Origin: Ceratorhiza oryzae-sativae | Lineage: Eukaryota; Basidiomycota; Agaricomycetes; Cantharellales; Ceratobasidiaceae | Direction of reading: 5' to 3' | Assembly (NCBI GenBank): GCA_030998015.1 | Contig: JARWMV010000003.1 | Location: 485,531 to 549,530, forward strand | DNA length: 64,000 bases | In this document: positions 36,671 to 47,341 of the stretch, piece after piece | How the letters are laid out: each line of letters opens with the position of its first letter | Numbering within the stretch: the stretch's first letter is position 1 | Notes under the pieces: model-generated | What the model saw: only the letters and a program-made list of their open reading frames with translations | Databases searched by the model: none | What the model was told of the DNA's origin: nothing | Translations under genes and position numbers: made by a program

Positions 36671-38564
36671 ATGTTGGCTCCTATCTCTCTGTCTGTGCTC
36701 CTGGCGAGCATCCTGTTCACCCCTGCCGGGGCCGCCCCCCATCCCCGCAACGTCGGGCTCGTCACTCTTCCTCTGACCCGCCTGCACAAGGCCCGAGATG
36801 ATGTGCACCCGCAGATCGTAAGCCCCGCAGTCGCCGCGTCCACAATATCGCTGATTTGTCTCTGCCAGCTCTTGCAACAGCATGCCAACCGCGCTCACCG
36901 CCGCCTAGCGCGCATGACCGGCAAGCGCGAGCCGAGCGAGGAGGAGATGCATGCTGCCATCCAGAAGCGCCTGGTCATCGTGGGCAACGGTGTCGAATCG
37001 CTCCGGAACAAGAAGCCGCAGGAGAAGCGCAAGTTCAACGTCGGCAAGGTCGATGCGGAGCTCTCCCGTATTCGCCAGGGCACCAATCCCAAGCCCAAGG
37101 TCAATGTCGCTGCTGCTGCTGATGCCAACGCGAGCGGTGCGTAATAAAAACCCTTTTTCGACAGGGTCGTCGTTCGTATTGTGTCGATCAAACTGATGAG
37201 GTGTCTGCAGGTGTCATCGTCACCACGATTACGACGACCATCACGGCTGCTCCCGCAACGCAGACGTCCCAGTCTCAGTCCACGGTCACCGCATTCGTCA
37301 CTGTAACTGCTGGTGATCCCGCTGCTTCTGCCCCCGCCGAGGCCGTCACTGGAACCTCGACTTCTTCCGCCGCAACGTCCACACCAAGCGCTGGTGCCGG
37401 CAACGGAACAGCCAGCGCCCCGGCCGGCAGCAGCAAGGACGGATTCTCCCAGATCGATCTCACAGCCGCCATCAACGGCGGCCTAACCAACGCGACGGCA
37501 CCCACGGCCCCCAACTCTATCGGCTTGCAAAACGAGTGCGTCAACTGTTGTTGCCCTTTTGGTTAGCCCACTGACCGTTTCATAGGGCCAACGATGTCGG
37601 CTACATTGCCACTCTCAACTCGGTACACCCCCACGCGATTTCAACCTGCTCATGGACTCGGGTTCAGCCGACATGTGGGTCGGAGGCGAAGCTTGCCAAT
37701 CCCTAGCTGGGGGCGGATGCGGTAAACATACCTTCCTCGGCGCCAAATCTTCTTCGTCCTTCAAGTCCCTGGGCAAGACATTCCAGGTCACGTACGGCAC
37801 GGGTCAAGTCGCAGGTGATATCATCACTGACGACGTCGTCATTGCTGGTCTCAAGCTCCCTGCACACACGTTTGGTGCTGCCACCGCAGAGTCTGTTGAA
37901 TTTTCGGCCAACACCACTCCCTTTGACGGTCTCGTCGGCCTCGCCCAATCCACGCTCTCGAACCAGAAGACGGCCACCCCTCCCGAATCGCTCGCCAAGG
38001 CCGGTCTCATCCAATCCGCGATCACCTCGTACAAGATATCTCGCTGGCCGATGGGAAAAACGATGGCGAGATCACTTTTGGTGGTATTGACCAACCAAGA
38101 TCGACCCGGCCACGCTCACGACCATCACCAACGTGAACAAGAACGGGTTCTGGGAAGTTCCGTTTTCGATCTCGGCCGACGGCAAGGACCTCGGACTCGC
38201 CGGTCGCACCGCCATCCTCGACACCGGAACCTCGCTCATCCTCGCCCCTCCTGCCGACGCTCTTGCTCTCCACAAGCAAATCCCAGGTGCCAAGTCTGAC
38301 GGGCAAGGCGGGTTCACTATTCCTTGCACGACCTCGACAGTCATCTCGTTCAAGATGGGCGACCAGAACTTTGCAATCGACCCGCGCGATTTGTCCTTTG
38401 TCCCCGTAGACCAGAACAATCTCAAAGGCGATTGCGTGTCTGGCATTATGAGCGGACAGATCGGTGGTGCCCAAGAATGGTTAGTCGGCGATGTGTTTTT
38501 GAAGAACGCATACTTTTCGCATGATGTCGGCAAGAACGCGATCTCGCTCGCCAAGCTCGTATAG
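36671..38564 (+). CDS. Secreted pepsin-like aspartic protease (A1 family)
   Basis: Signal peptide 'MLAPISLSVLLASILFTPAGA'. A basic pro-region follows (exon from about 36870: 'QQHANRAHRRLARMTGKREP'). Next is a Ser/Thr/Ala-rich stretch ('VTTITTTITAAPATQTSQ'), then the catalytic domain with 'LLMDSGSADMWVGG' (first catalytic Asp, 37655 region), flap 'FQVTYGTGQVAGDI', and second motif 'AILDTGTSLILAPP' (about 38211-38250). It ends 'AKNAIS'-like, 'LAKLV' at 38564. Three places need one extra base to keep frame (near 37620, 38047 and 38091), each fixed by lengthening a C or CC run. The gene is therefore probably intact in reality, or else very recently broken. Introns at about 36818-36869, 37140-37210 and 37540-37585. 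Confidence 0.78.
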
Positions 38565-39981
38565 ATGGAGTCATTTTAGTCATACATTCGTTGTTAGGGC
38601 TTTTTTTTTTTCTTTGCTGCGATTTTGTTTTTCTGGTATAATCAAAATTGCATTTGAAGCAACGAGTGGGGTCTGAATAGTTTTGACGGAGAAACCCCAC
38701 CAAATTGGTGTGGGTTGGTTTTTGTGGCTTCTCAAAATGAGAGACTGGAAATGAATGCGCCACAAATGTCAGTATTGGACGACTCTAAACAAAATGTTGA
38801 TACTCTAGTGCGCCACCCCGTTCGATGAGTCTGGGCTCTATCTTAACCATATTGAGCCAGAAAACGCCCTCGCTAACCGATCCTTTCAAACCAACGGGGG
38901 CCAAGATCAACACAACCGGGTACCGTGTTGCCCAAACCCTATCTCTTCCGGTTGTGTCCTCGGGAATGCCGTGTGTGAGTGTGGGCAGACTCCAACCGAC
39001 TTGGAACAAGACGGCTTGACCTTATGCAGGTTAATTTCGGCTCATGGTCAAAGGATAATTCAAATTATTAACAGGTGCGGTAGAGTAACATGACTACCCA
39101 CCAAACAGTCTGTTCGGTAGACGTCAATACTGGGCTCGCCGATCAGAACCCTGTCGGGCTACTCTAACTTGACAGCTCAGCTACAAATAATCAGGGACCA
39201 GATTGTACTAGTGTCTAATGCACCAGCAAAACAAACTCGGCTAGGCGCATATACTCGCCCTGCTATATCTAAACGGTGTATTACACAATCATTGACTTAG
39301 GGCAATCCATTGCGTTCCACGTAACTGCCAGTTCGATCTTCCACGATGTTGTTCGCGTCGCCGAATAATCTTCCGTCACGGTTTCTTGCTGCTTGACCAG
39401 GTTAGAGCGTTATCATTTGACCTCGTTGCTGGCTAGATCTGGCGACAAAGCCAGCACCATGTGGACTATTTGCATCTAGCTCTTCTCAAGTCTAGACTCA
39501 GCAAAGCAACCCGTCTGCCTTATTCTCTGCCGATCATAGTCCGAAGCAACACAGCACGGGCCCGGGACCAGAACCACCCCGGCCGAGCGCCAACTAATTG
39601 CCCGAGTAGTTCCCACCATTCGATTGTCGTAGCCGCTTTTACTTGCGTCTGAGTTTTAACACAGCGGGAGCTTGGGCTGTGATAACTATAATCGGGGATA
39701 CCCTTGAAGCGGCGACTTAGGGGCGCGAATGGGGTTACCTAGATTAATCGGACATTGGCTCCAGTGTTCAGGCACGGACGCTGTGGAGAGGTTTGTAAAA
39801 TACAAACCCAGAGGGGTTCGATCATTCTAGCGGGATTGTTATTCCGTCAAACCTGGTCTAGTCTGGTTGCCGTTTGGGGGGGGGGTTGACTCGTTAAGAC
39901 ACGAAACGACCTAGTATATTTATACACGTATACGAACCAGTTTCCTCTGCCTTTGCCCTCTTACACCCAGCCAAGTGTGCC
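38565..39981. other. Intergenic
   Basis: No coding or repeat signal recognised. A G9 run lies near 39879, just before the core promoter of the next gene. Confidence 0.45.
39914..39923 (+). promoter_or_regulatory. TATA-like box of the membrane-protein gene
   Basis: TATATTTATA about 60 bases upstream of the ATG at 39982. Confidence 0.45.
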
Positions 39982-41620
39982 ATGGAATATGAGTCCCTAA
40001 GCCTAGAGCAACGCGAGCAGCTCGCGATTGCGATGTATTCGTCGAACAAGCGCCTGAACTTTGGTGTACGTCGTGCCCGCGTTGTGAGTTCTAACCTCAG
40101 CCTCTAACTTGCGCCCACCTGCCTTAGCCTTTCATCCTTGGAAACGGGATCGACGGAGTATTGTGCGGAATATTTCTGATACAATGCGGCTCATACATCA
40201 ATTCGAGTGCACGGGACGGCTGGCTTTTGAAGACGACTGTCGCCTATGTCGTAATCATGAACCTGTTCGTCTGCGTATTTGCGTTTCCGGCATAATCGAT
40301 GCTCAAATCACTTCTTAGGTGCAGCACCGGATTGGCTTGGGCTTGGATGTGGCACATTTTTGTTCAAAATTTTGGTATTTATGTAGGTTTTTGAAGCTTT
40401 GCGTCGTTTGCTTCAGCAACGTTGACACGAGCTCAAGCACACGCTGTTCTCAGCCACATATGTGAGTTTCGTCCGGGCGTGAACGGTTCATTACGCTGAT
40501 TTTGATTTAATTTGTTAGCTCTCGTTTGCACTTGTCATCGATACAGCAACAGTTTGCGTAGTACAATCGTTTTTCGCTCTAAGAGCCTGGAAGGTAAGCA
40601 TATATCCTCGAAGCATGCTTCGAAAGACTCATGAACATACAGGTTTTGAACCAAAGCCGCTTATTTGCAGTAGTCGTCCCGATTCTCATTGCGGCCCCAT
40701 TTGCGAGTGGTCTAGTCGCTAAAATCCTCGGTGCGCACTATGGATTGGCCAAATACACTGATGATTTCAAAGTGGCGGGGTGCGTAAATGTTACCCCCGA
40801 GAACATATTTGCATGCTCAACGACTAGTAGATACACTGGCCTTTCTTGTATGGTTCTAGTGGACGTGGCAATAACTTCAACTAGTCAGTCGTCTCCTTGT
40901 CCGTGCTCACCGAAATCTTAGCCTTTTTCAGTCCTTTGTTATCTTCTGCGTTGGCGTGGAAGTTGCGAGTACACGAAAGATCTACTGACCAAACTCGTGC
41001 GAATCACTTTCGAATCGCAACTACCACCTACTTTGATCGCCATCGCGCTCCTGGCAGTTTATGCTATTCGGGTAAGCTCTCTTATCTTACTCAAAGGAAC
41101 TAGGCTAAGTATATGTTAGCACGATAGCTTCATCACGGTTCCTCTAATTTGGGTCCAACCAAAGCTTTATGGGATCAGTCTTTTGCACACCTTAAATATG
41201 TGGGTTTTACCTCCAAGTACTAAACTTGCCGAGCGCTAAGTTTAGGCTGTTAGGCGAGGATCTACAGCTCAGTCTTCGCTGGTCATTGGAACTACTTTCA
41301 CCTCGCCGAGTAATGACATAGGCTCCGAGGACATGCGATTCTCGATTCCGATGACCGGAACCTTCCAGACAACTCGGGATGCCGTCACCACTCAAGACGA
41401 TGCTACCCGTCCTGTTGCCAGAAGTTCCTCTGCTACTTTGGAGACGTCCCCAAAACCGATGGTTGTCCGTTTTGGAGGGTGCAGTTTAACCTCGACTTCG
41501 GCGCAAGCCATGCGAATCCAATTGATTGGGATGGGGGGCTCGCGCAGTCTGTCCTCAAGCACAGATATCGAACTTGGAGGTGAGGGATTGAATAATACTC
41601 CCGGCGAGGCTTCATCATAG
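39982..41620 (+). CDS. Multi-pass membrane protein, DUF6534-like
   Basis: ATG at 39982 ('MEYESLSLEQREQLAIAMYS'). Spliced exons give hydrophobic helices: 'PFILGNGIDGVLCGIFLIQ', 'TTVAYVVIMNLFVCVFAF', 'LSFALVIDTATVCVVQSFFA', 'LFAVVVPILIAAPFASGLVA', 'VSLSVLTEILAFF', and then 'TKDLLTKLVRITFESQ' with 'PPTLIAIALLAVYAIR'. The last helix region has 'FITVPLIWVQPKLYGISLLH', and a Ser/Thr-rich cytosolic tail ends at 41620. A short polar C-terminal half and the motif 'L-R-A-W-K' after the fourth helix are usual for the basidiomycete DUF6534 family, whose function is unknown. At least six introns; some exon borders are approximate. Confidence 0.65.
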
Positions 41621-42782
41621 GCTTGCGCTTGTATGAATATTGTGGGTCCATGTGTATGAGAAGGGAGTAATTTAAAATGATATTATAGGCTCGGCTCAGC
41701 TTTCGTTGCGTGTCCTCTGTTTTGATCTCATGTTTTGTCTTTGTACTCAGTATAAAATATATCAGCTCATCAGTTGTTCCTGGATATATGCGCGATCCTG
41801 GTGCTTATAAGCTAATCAGTCGATTGGCATCATCCTCTCATATCACCCCACGGATCCAAGCATACTTAGAGCAGAACCGCTGAACACTGAAAGCGACGAT
41901 TTTCTATGACTAATACACAGGATAATCACTCGACAAAAACCCGATTTGCTCGTTAGCGCGCGCTAGACACGAGTTAGCCGGTAGCGAGGTAGCAAGTAGA
42001 CTCTCCCCCTCATAACGAGAACCCCTAGGGTTCTACTTACCTCGGCGACCTGGCGCTAACTAGCGTGAACTCCGCGCCTTCCCCCTAGAGAAACGATGTA
42101 GCTCCCAAAAATACAAGTCAAGTTAATTGAAGATAAGCGAAACGAAGAAAAGCTCAACGCGGGAATTACCACAAGTACCATGCAACCACCGAGCTTGGAC
42201 TCTTCAGGCGCGAAGGGCTATGCGATCGATCCGAAACAAGCATGTCACAGACCGCAAGTTGTGCAACGAGCGGATAAAGTCTAGATTCGACAACAGAAAG
42301 ACATATACACAGCTTGGGTTAATTATTCTGAGCATAGAAAAGAGCGGACAGGGAGGTTTAAAAATATATAGGGCGGGCGCCAGCGCCATAGAGAGAAGAC
42401 TAACAACATTCTATAATAATTCTATAATCTTCTATAATAAAGGGAGGTTGGGCGTGGGAAGCTTAGTCATAAGATAAACCTAAGCGCCCAAGACAAGCAA
42501 AGCGCCCAACTCATGTCTCATGGGTCTCAGAGGCTTGAAACGGCTGTATATTGTCCAAAACATATCAAGTTGAGTTTTAGAAGCACCCATAAAATATAGA
42601 AAACATGTTAATGTCTTAAATAGTTACACAAACTGCATCAAACCTCCTTGCATGTGACTGCCAAGTGAATCAATGTTCACTAATAATTCTATCTCAACAA
42701 ATACTGCACCAACTCACTCAGTTAAAGATTCTGCAATACACCCTCACCTGTGCAAAGAACCTCTGCTAATGAATCTTTATAC
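41621..42782. other. Transition from genes to transposon block
   Basis: No gene supported. From about 42.5 kb onward the sequence becomes AT-rich and nearly free of CG dinucleotides, marking the border of the repeat block. Confidence 0.5.
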
Positions 42783-43124
42783 CTTGTCAATTCCCCTCTA
42801 AAGCATCCAGTGTGAAGAATAGTCCCTAGCTGACTTATTAGCTTAAGTAACAACTAGAAGGGCCTTGAGTCAAGGCCACATTGCAAGCCCCAGCCCTAAG
42901 CACCTGACTTAGCCACTGTCCACAGTTGCTTACTCAGCAATGGGTGTCCATCAGCCACAAGCACATAAGTGCATATGGTGTCAGCCACAAAACAGTAGAC
43001 ACACACAAGGCATCCAGCTGACACAAGCCATGCATCAGCAGTAGTCAGGACATAGTTCAGACCCATTAAGGGCAGTAGCCACTTGTAAAGCAAAGTCCAA
43101 CAACTGCTTTCAGAGGTTGTGACA
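42783..43124 (-). repeat. LTR-like repeat 'D', inverted copy 1
   Basis: Reverse complement is homologous to 45760-46077, starting TGTCACAACCTC (reading in from 43124) and running to the shared CTTTAGAGGGGAATTGACAAG. Diverged and CpG-poor. Probably a solo LTR or LTR fragment. Confidence 0.6.
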
Positions 43125-43132
43125 CAGTGGCT

Positions 43133-43440
43133 GTCATGGCCTAGACCATGAGCACAAATTTACCTGAATTTATTATGATTTATTTTTACCTCTATTTTCC
43201 TGCCTTTATGGACAAGTCCTGTTTATTCAGATATATGCATAGAATTATTGACTGAGTCATGTGACCTTGTTGTTGTTGACCATTGTTGATGTATTCCAGA
43301 ATATTCTGTTGACATGGCACCATCTCTGTCATCATATGATTTACTTAGGCTTCTTATTACATATGTACTACCTCCTCTGTGAATATATAAGGGAGAGTCT
43401 GAGAGCCTTAAGCCTCAGAACTCAACCTCCTGTCAATATC
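43133..43440 (+). repeat. LTR-like repeat 'C', copy 1
   Basis: Begins TGTCATGGCCTAG and is homologous to the sequence from 46208. Both contain a GAATATATAAGG TATA-like segment followed by related sequence. The right end is not defined. Confidence 0.5.
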
Positions 43441-44334
43441 CCCCTTCTACCTGTGTGGTCACCAAGCCTAACAGTTCTTGCCCAGTCCTCTTTAGGACAA
43501 GTGCACCTCTGAAACCTCCCTGCATGTTGTTGCACTCCATCCCCTCACTGTGCATCCCCTTCTAGATGTTGCAGTTAGACCTTTGGCCATCACAGCCTAT
43601 AGGTCTGCCATTGCCTCATCAGCATTTGGCTTTGTTGTTCAGGTCATTGGCTCTGACAGTGGCTACCAAGCCATTCAAGGCAAACTTTGGCTTGGTGAGC
43701 ACTTGCATTGTTGTGCTGGAATATCACCTCCCCTGGCTCCAACCCCAAATGCTCCAGACTCCACTGTAGTTCATTGCCCAAAAAAACTTCCAGGTATAAC
43801 TCCTTGTTCAATGTTCTCTCTAACTTTGTTAAGGATCACTAACATTTTCTATTATTTCTAGTCTGATCTGACAACTCAATCAATGCCTCTAAAAATTTCT
43901 TGAAGTTAAGTGAATTTGTATGCATCACAGGAACTCAAGGGGAACTTTAAGTGCTACAAATCAATGATTATTGTTAATTTTGGCCAGTGGAATAAGAGAT
44001 ACTCTTTGGGGCTAATAGTGTGGGGGTGAGAGAATTACTCCAATGTGTATATGTCAAGATAATGTATCACTTTTAATTTGCTCCTAAAAAAGGAATTATG
44101 TGCATTTGATATGATGATAAAACTTTGACATTATCTTTCATTACTTGCACACAGGCATATATATGTGTTTTTGAATATCTCCATTTTGGCATAATCTTAT
44201 CCCAGGTCAGGACTGAGAGCAGATATTATTGCATTGATTACAGTACAAGGGTAGTGTCAAGGCACAAGAGATCAACTATTGACTTTCTGGAATCTGGATT
44301 TGGCCCACAGGCATGGCATGCACACAAATAAACA

Positions 44335-44960
44335 TCACCTAGAGGGCAATGAGTAATATTCAACAGTAAACTCAGGCAACTTGCCATGATGACAGACCAG
44401 CAAGAGCAACAGCAGCAGAAGCAGCAGCAGTGGCAAGGGCAGCAGTAGTGGCAGCAGAAGTTGCAGGACCTCTGTGTTGCTCAGGTCAATCCCCAGAGCA
44501 TACATGAAGCTGTTGGCAATCTTGTTGAGACTGGGAGGATCAGATTGGATATGAGTAACAAGCTCAAGAAAATTAAGCTCTGGGAGCTTGCCCCATATGT
44601 AAACTCTAATGAAAGCCCTTGCATACCCATGTGTCTCCTTGTCCATATCTGGATCCTTAGACAATGCTATGCAGTGATTGAGCTTTACCTGAATATTGGC
44701 AGTGTGCTGAGCAGCAGCACACTGAAGCAAAAAATAGTGCATGTCCTTGACTGTTGTGAGGAGGTAGTGGGCTTTGGCCCCTTTGCCAAGTCCAGCCTCA
44801 CTGAGTTATTGACCTGGTTCACTTGAATCAACTTGGCCATTGCATGACTTCTTGGATCAATTTTAGCACCATCATTCTCTGCTGGAAGAGCATCTGAAGC
44901 TACAGATGATTGGCTTTGAGGACCTAGGGCCTGGACTATACTGGAGAGTGCAGTTGCCAA
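44335..44960 (-). pseudogene. Unrecognised repeat-associated open frames
   Basis: Two overlapping minus-strand frames read as a continuous coding-like stretch: one starts at 44960 with 'MATALSSIVQALGPQSQSS', and the second covers 44742-44335 with 'DPDMDKETHGYARAFIRVY'. The end runs into a CAG/CTG triplet-rich tract that reads as poly-Leu. No domain recognised; more likely a decayed transposon gene than a host gene. Further weak frames lie at 45173-45558. Confidence 0.3.
44398..44462. repeat. CAG-type triplet-rich tract
   Basis: Imperfect AGCAGC/AGCAAC/GGCAGC triplets on the plus strand. Confidence 0.7.
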
Positions 44961-45759
44961 ACCTAGGCCTTGAGGGATCTAGTACACATTGGGCAACCCA
45001 ATTGACTTGAAGGGCCTTGTATGGTTTGGTTATGAAGGTCTTTGATATGCTTCAAGATTGGAGGGTAATTATGTAGCCTGTTCTTAACAGTTAGCTTTGT
45101 CTCAATATACTGTAACTACATACTTAGCATGCATGAGTGCAAGCCACAAATCTTCAACTCCATTAACAAAGGCTAACAGCTACTGTATCTTGAGAGGAAG
45201 GCTAACAATACCTGCCATGCCACAAGTGATGAACCTGTTGTAGACATGCTCAAGAAGCACAAGCACCAAGACCTGCTCTCCTTGGAAAACTCATCACAGT
45301 CTGACAGTACATCTTGAGGATTCCTCTGTATTGGCTGGCCTGTGCAGACAACATGCATTTTGGAAGAAAGGGAATGTTGGTGAGCTCGAGACAAAAAAAA
45401 AGGTTTGAGTTTGAGCAGAAAGAACAAGAAACATTGGAGCTTGCCTTTTCCCAGTTGCTTGACACATGTGTTGCAGTCCTAACCAAAAATGGTGTATTGC
45501 CTGGAATCAGTGAGTCTTCTGGAATAACACATCCTGGACCAAACAAATCCTGCAGCAATCAACCCCACTTGTAGTTAGTCCAGACATTTAATTGGGAAGA
45601 GCTAAGAGATAGTATTGACCTTGTCTTCTGATAGCTGCACCTTCAAGTCTTTAACCAACAACTGATTAATCATATTTTGGACAATAGTGGGACTGCCACA
45701 TAGGCATGTCACCCAAGAAACCCACAGCAGGTATACCTGCATTCTGCAGGAAAGAATAC

Positions 45760-46077
45760 TGTCATAACCTCTAAAAGCAGTTGTTTGACTTTGCTTTACA
45801 AGTGGCTAATGCACTTAATGGGTCTGGACTATGTCCTGACTACTGCTGATGCATGGCTTGTTGTGGCTGATGCCTTTGTGTGTGTCTACTGTCTTGTGGC
45901 TTGGCACTGTATGCACTTGTGTGCTCATGGCTGATGGACACCCATTGCTGAGTCAGGTGCTTAGTGCTGGGACTTATGACATGGCCTTGACTCAAGGCAC
46001 TTCTAGCTGTTACTTAAACTAATAGGTCAGCTAGGGACTGATCTTCATGCACAGTGCTTTAGAGGGGAATTGACAAG
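45760..46077 (+). repeat. LTR-like repeat 'D', copy 2
   Basis: Starts TGTCATAACCTC and is homologous in inverted orientation to 42783-43124; the two copies lie about 2.6 kb apart. Confidence 0.6.
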
Positions 46078-46207
46078 ATGGAGCAAGCTGGTCTACCCCA
46101 GCTTGCTCTCCTTGCTTTTATACTACTCTAGCCAAGGGAGTGACTAAGCATACATGAAGGATGAGTAAGACAGAATGGCAGTGATTAGTAAGCCAGTTAC
46201 TAATAAT

Positions 46208-46418
46208 TGTCACAACCTAGCATGCCCACAGACATTTTTCTACTAATTTTCATATTTTCTCTGATATGTGTTTGCTATAGTTTAACAGTCATGTGACTTG
46301 AGGAATATTCTGGAATCTTTGTAAGACATTGATGGATTGTCATTTGATATCTGTTTGCCAATTGTTGTTTGCATCTGTGAATATATAAGGAGGGTTGATT
46401 TCAAGGGCATCTCCCTGA
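46208..46418 (+). repeat. LTR-like repeat 'C', copy 2, split by the chromovirus insertion
   Basis: Starts TGTCACAACCTAG; homologous to 43133 onward. It is interrupted at 46418 by chromovirus copy 1 and appears to resume at 55159 (AAGAACTTGACCTCCTG versus AGAACTCAACCTCCTG in copy 1). Confidence 0.5.
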
Positions 46419-47341
46419 TGTCAACGACAACAAGTCAGGCGATGAGGAAAAGAATAAGAAAAGAACTTGTATATGACAAGAGGTCAAGTTTGCAGAGGAC
46501 TCCTCAAGAACTTGACCTGGTTTATATACATGATACAAGCTACATCATAACAAACAAGTCCATACAGTGAGTCATGACTGATAAGAGATAGAAGTGACTG
46601 CGGAACTGTGGAATTTCACATCAGAGTTGAAATACATCTTGGTTATTGGTCTGGAACATCCTTTGAATCACATGACACAGATATTGTTATGACCTGTCAA
46701 ACGGACATAACAAAATAACCAAATATTTTTACAGATTTATGGCATTTTTCCTAAGCAGAACAAGCCATAAACAAGGTCACATGACCTCGGCACTTAGCTG
46801 GCACTTATGGTGGTTACCCTGAACTTGCTCCAGCATTTCTCTCCATTGTTACTTGGAGTGAGGAGCAAGTTGTCACATGATCTTGGCACTTATGGCAGGA
46901 TCATGTGACCTCAGCGCCTACCCCTCGGACCTCATGCAGCTCTATAAGATTCGGAGCCACACAAACTTAAGACAAACAATTACCTAACCCATAGTACTGT
47001 ACATAACCTACACCTACTGCAGAGTGTGCTTAGATAATACATCTGCAGCCACTGCAGCCACAGGCATATATAAGAAGGATAAAGCAAGACTGGACACCTC
47101 AGCTTGCTTTATCTCGTCAACCACCATAGACCATAGCAAACACTGTAACAAGAATGCTCAATACATACTGCATAGCACCAAACTGTCAATGCAGCCACTA
47201 CTTAAGTGCTTTGCAAGGAAGCGTCCAGAGGGTCACGACAGATATACCATAAAAGGCAAGTATGTTTTGAAAATGATCTCATAAAATGTAATAAATCAAG
47301 AAAATATTATAGAGTAGATATATATGTGTCAGTTCATGACA
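46419..47341 (-). repeat. 3' LTR of chromovirus copy 1, split by a solo LTR
   Basis: LTR sequence at 46419-46684 and 47246-47341, 362 bp in total, TGT...ACA on the minus strand. The interruption is the solo LTR at 46685-47240. Confidence 0.88.
46685..47240 (+). repeat. Solo LTR family 'B', copy 1 (556 bp)
   Basis: TGTTATGACC...GTCACGACA with 5-bp duplication GATAT at 46680-46684 and 47241-47245. Contains a TATA-like region near 46943 and matches, in inverse orientation, the 669-bp copy at 53935-54603. Confidence 0.88.
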
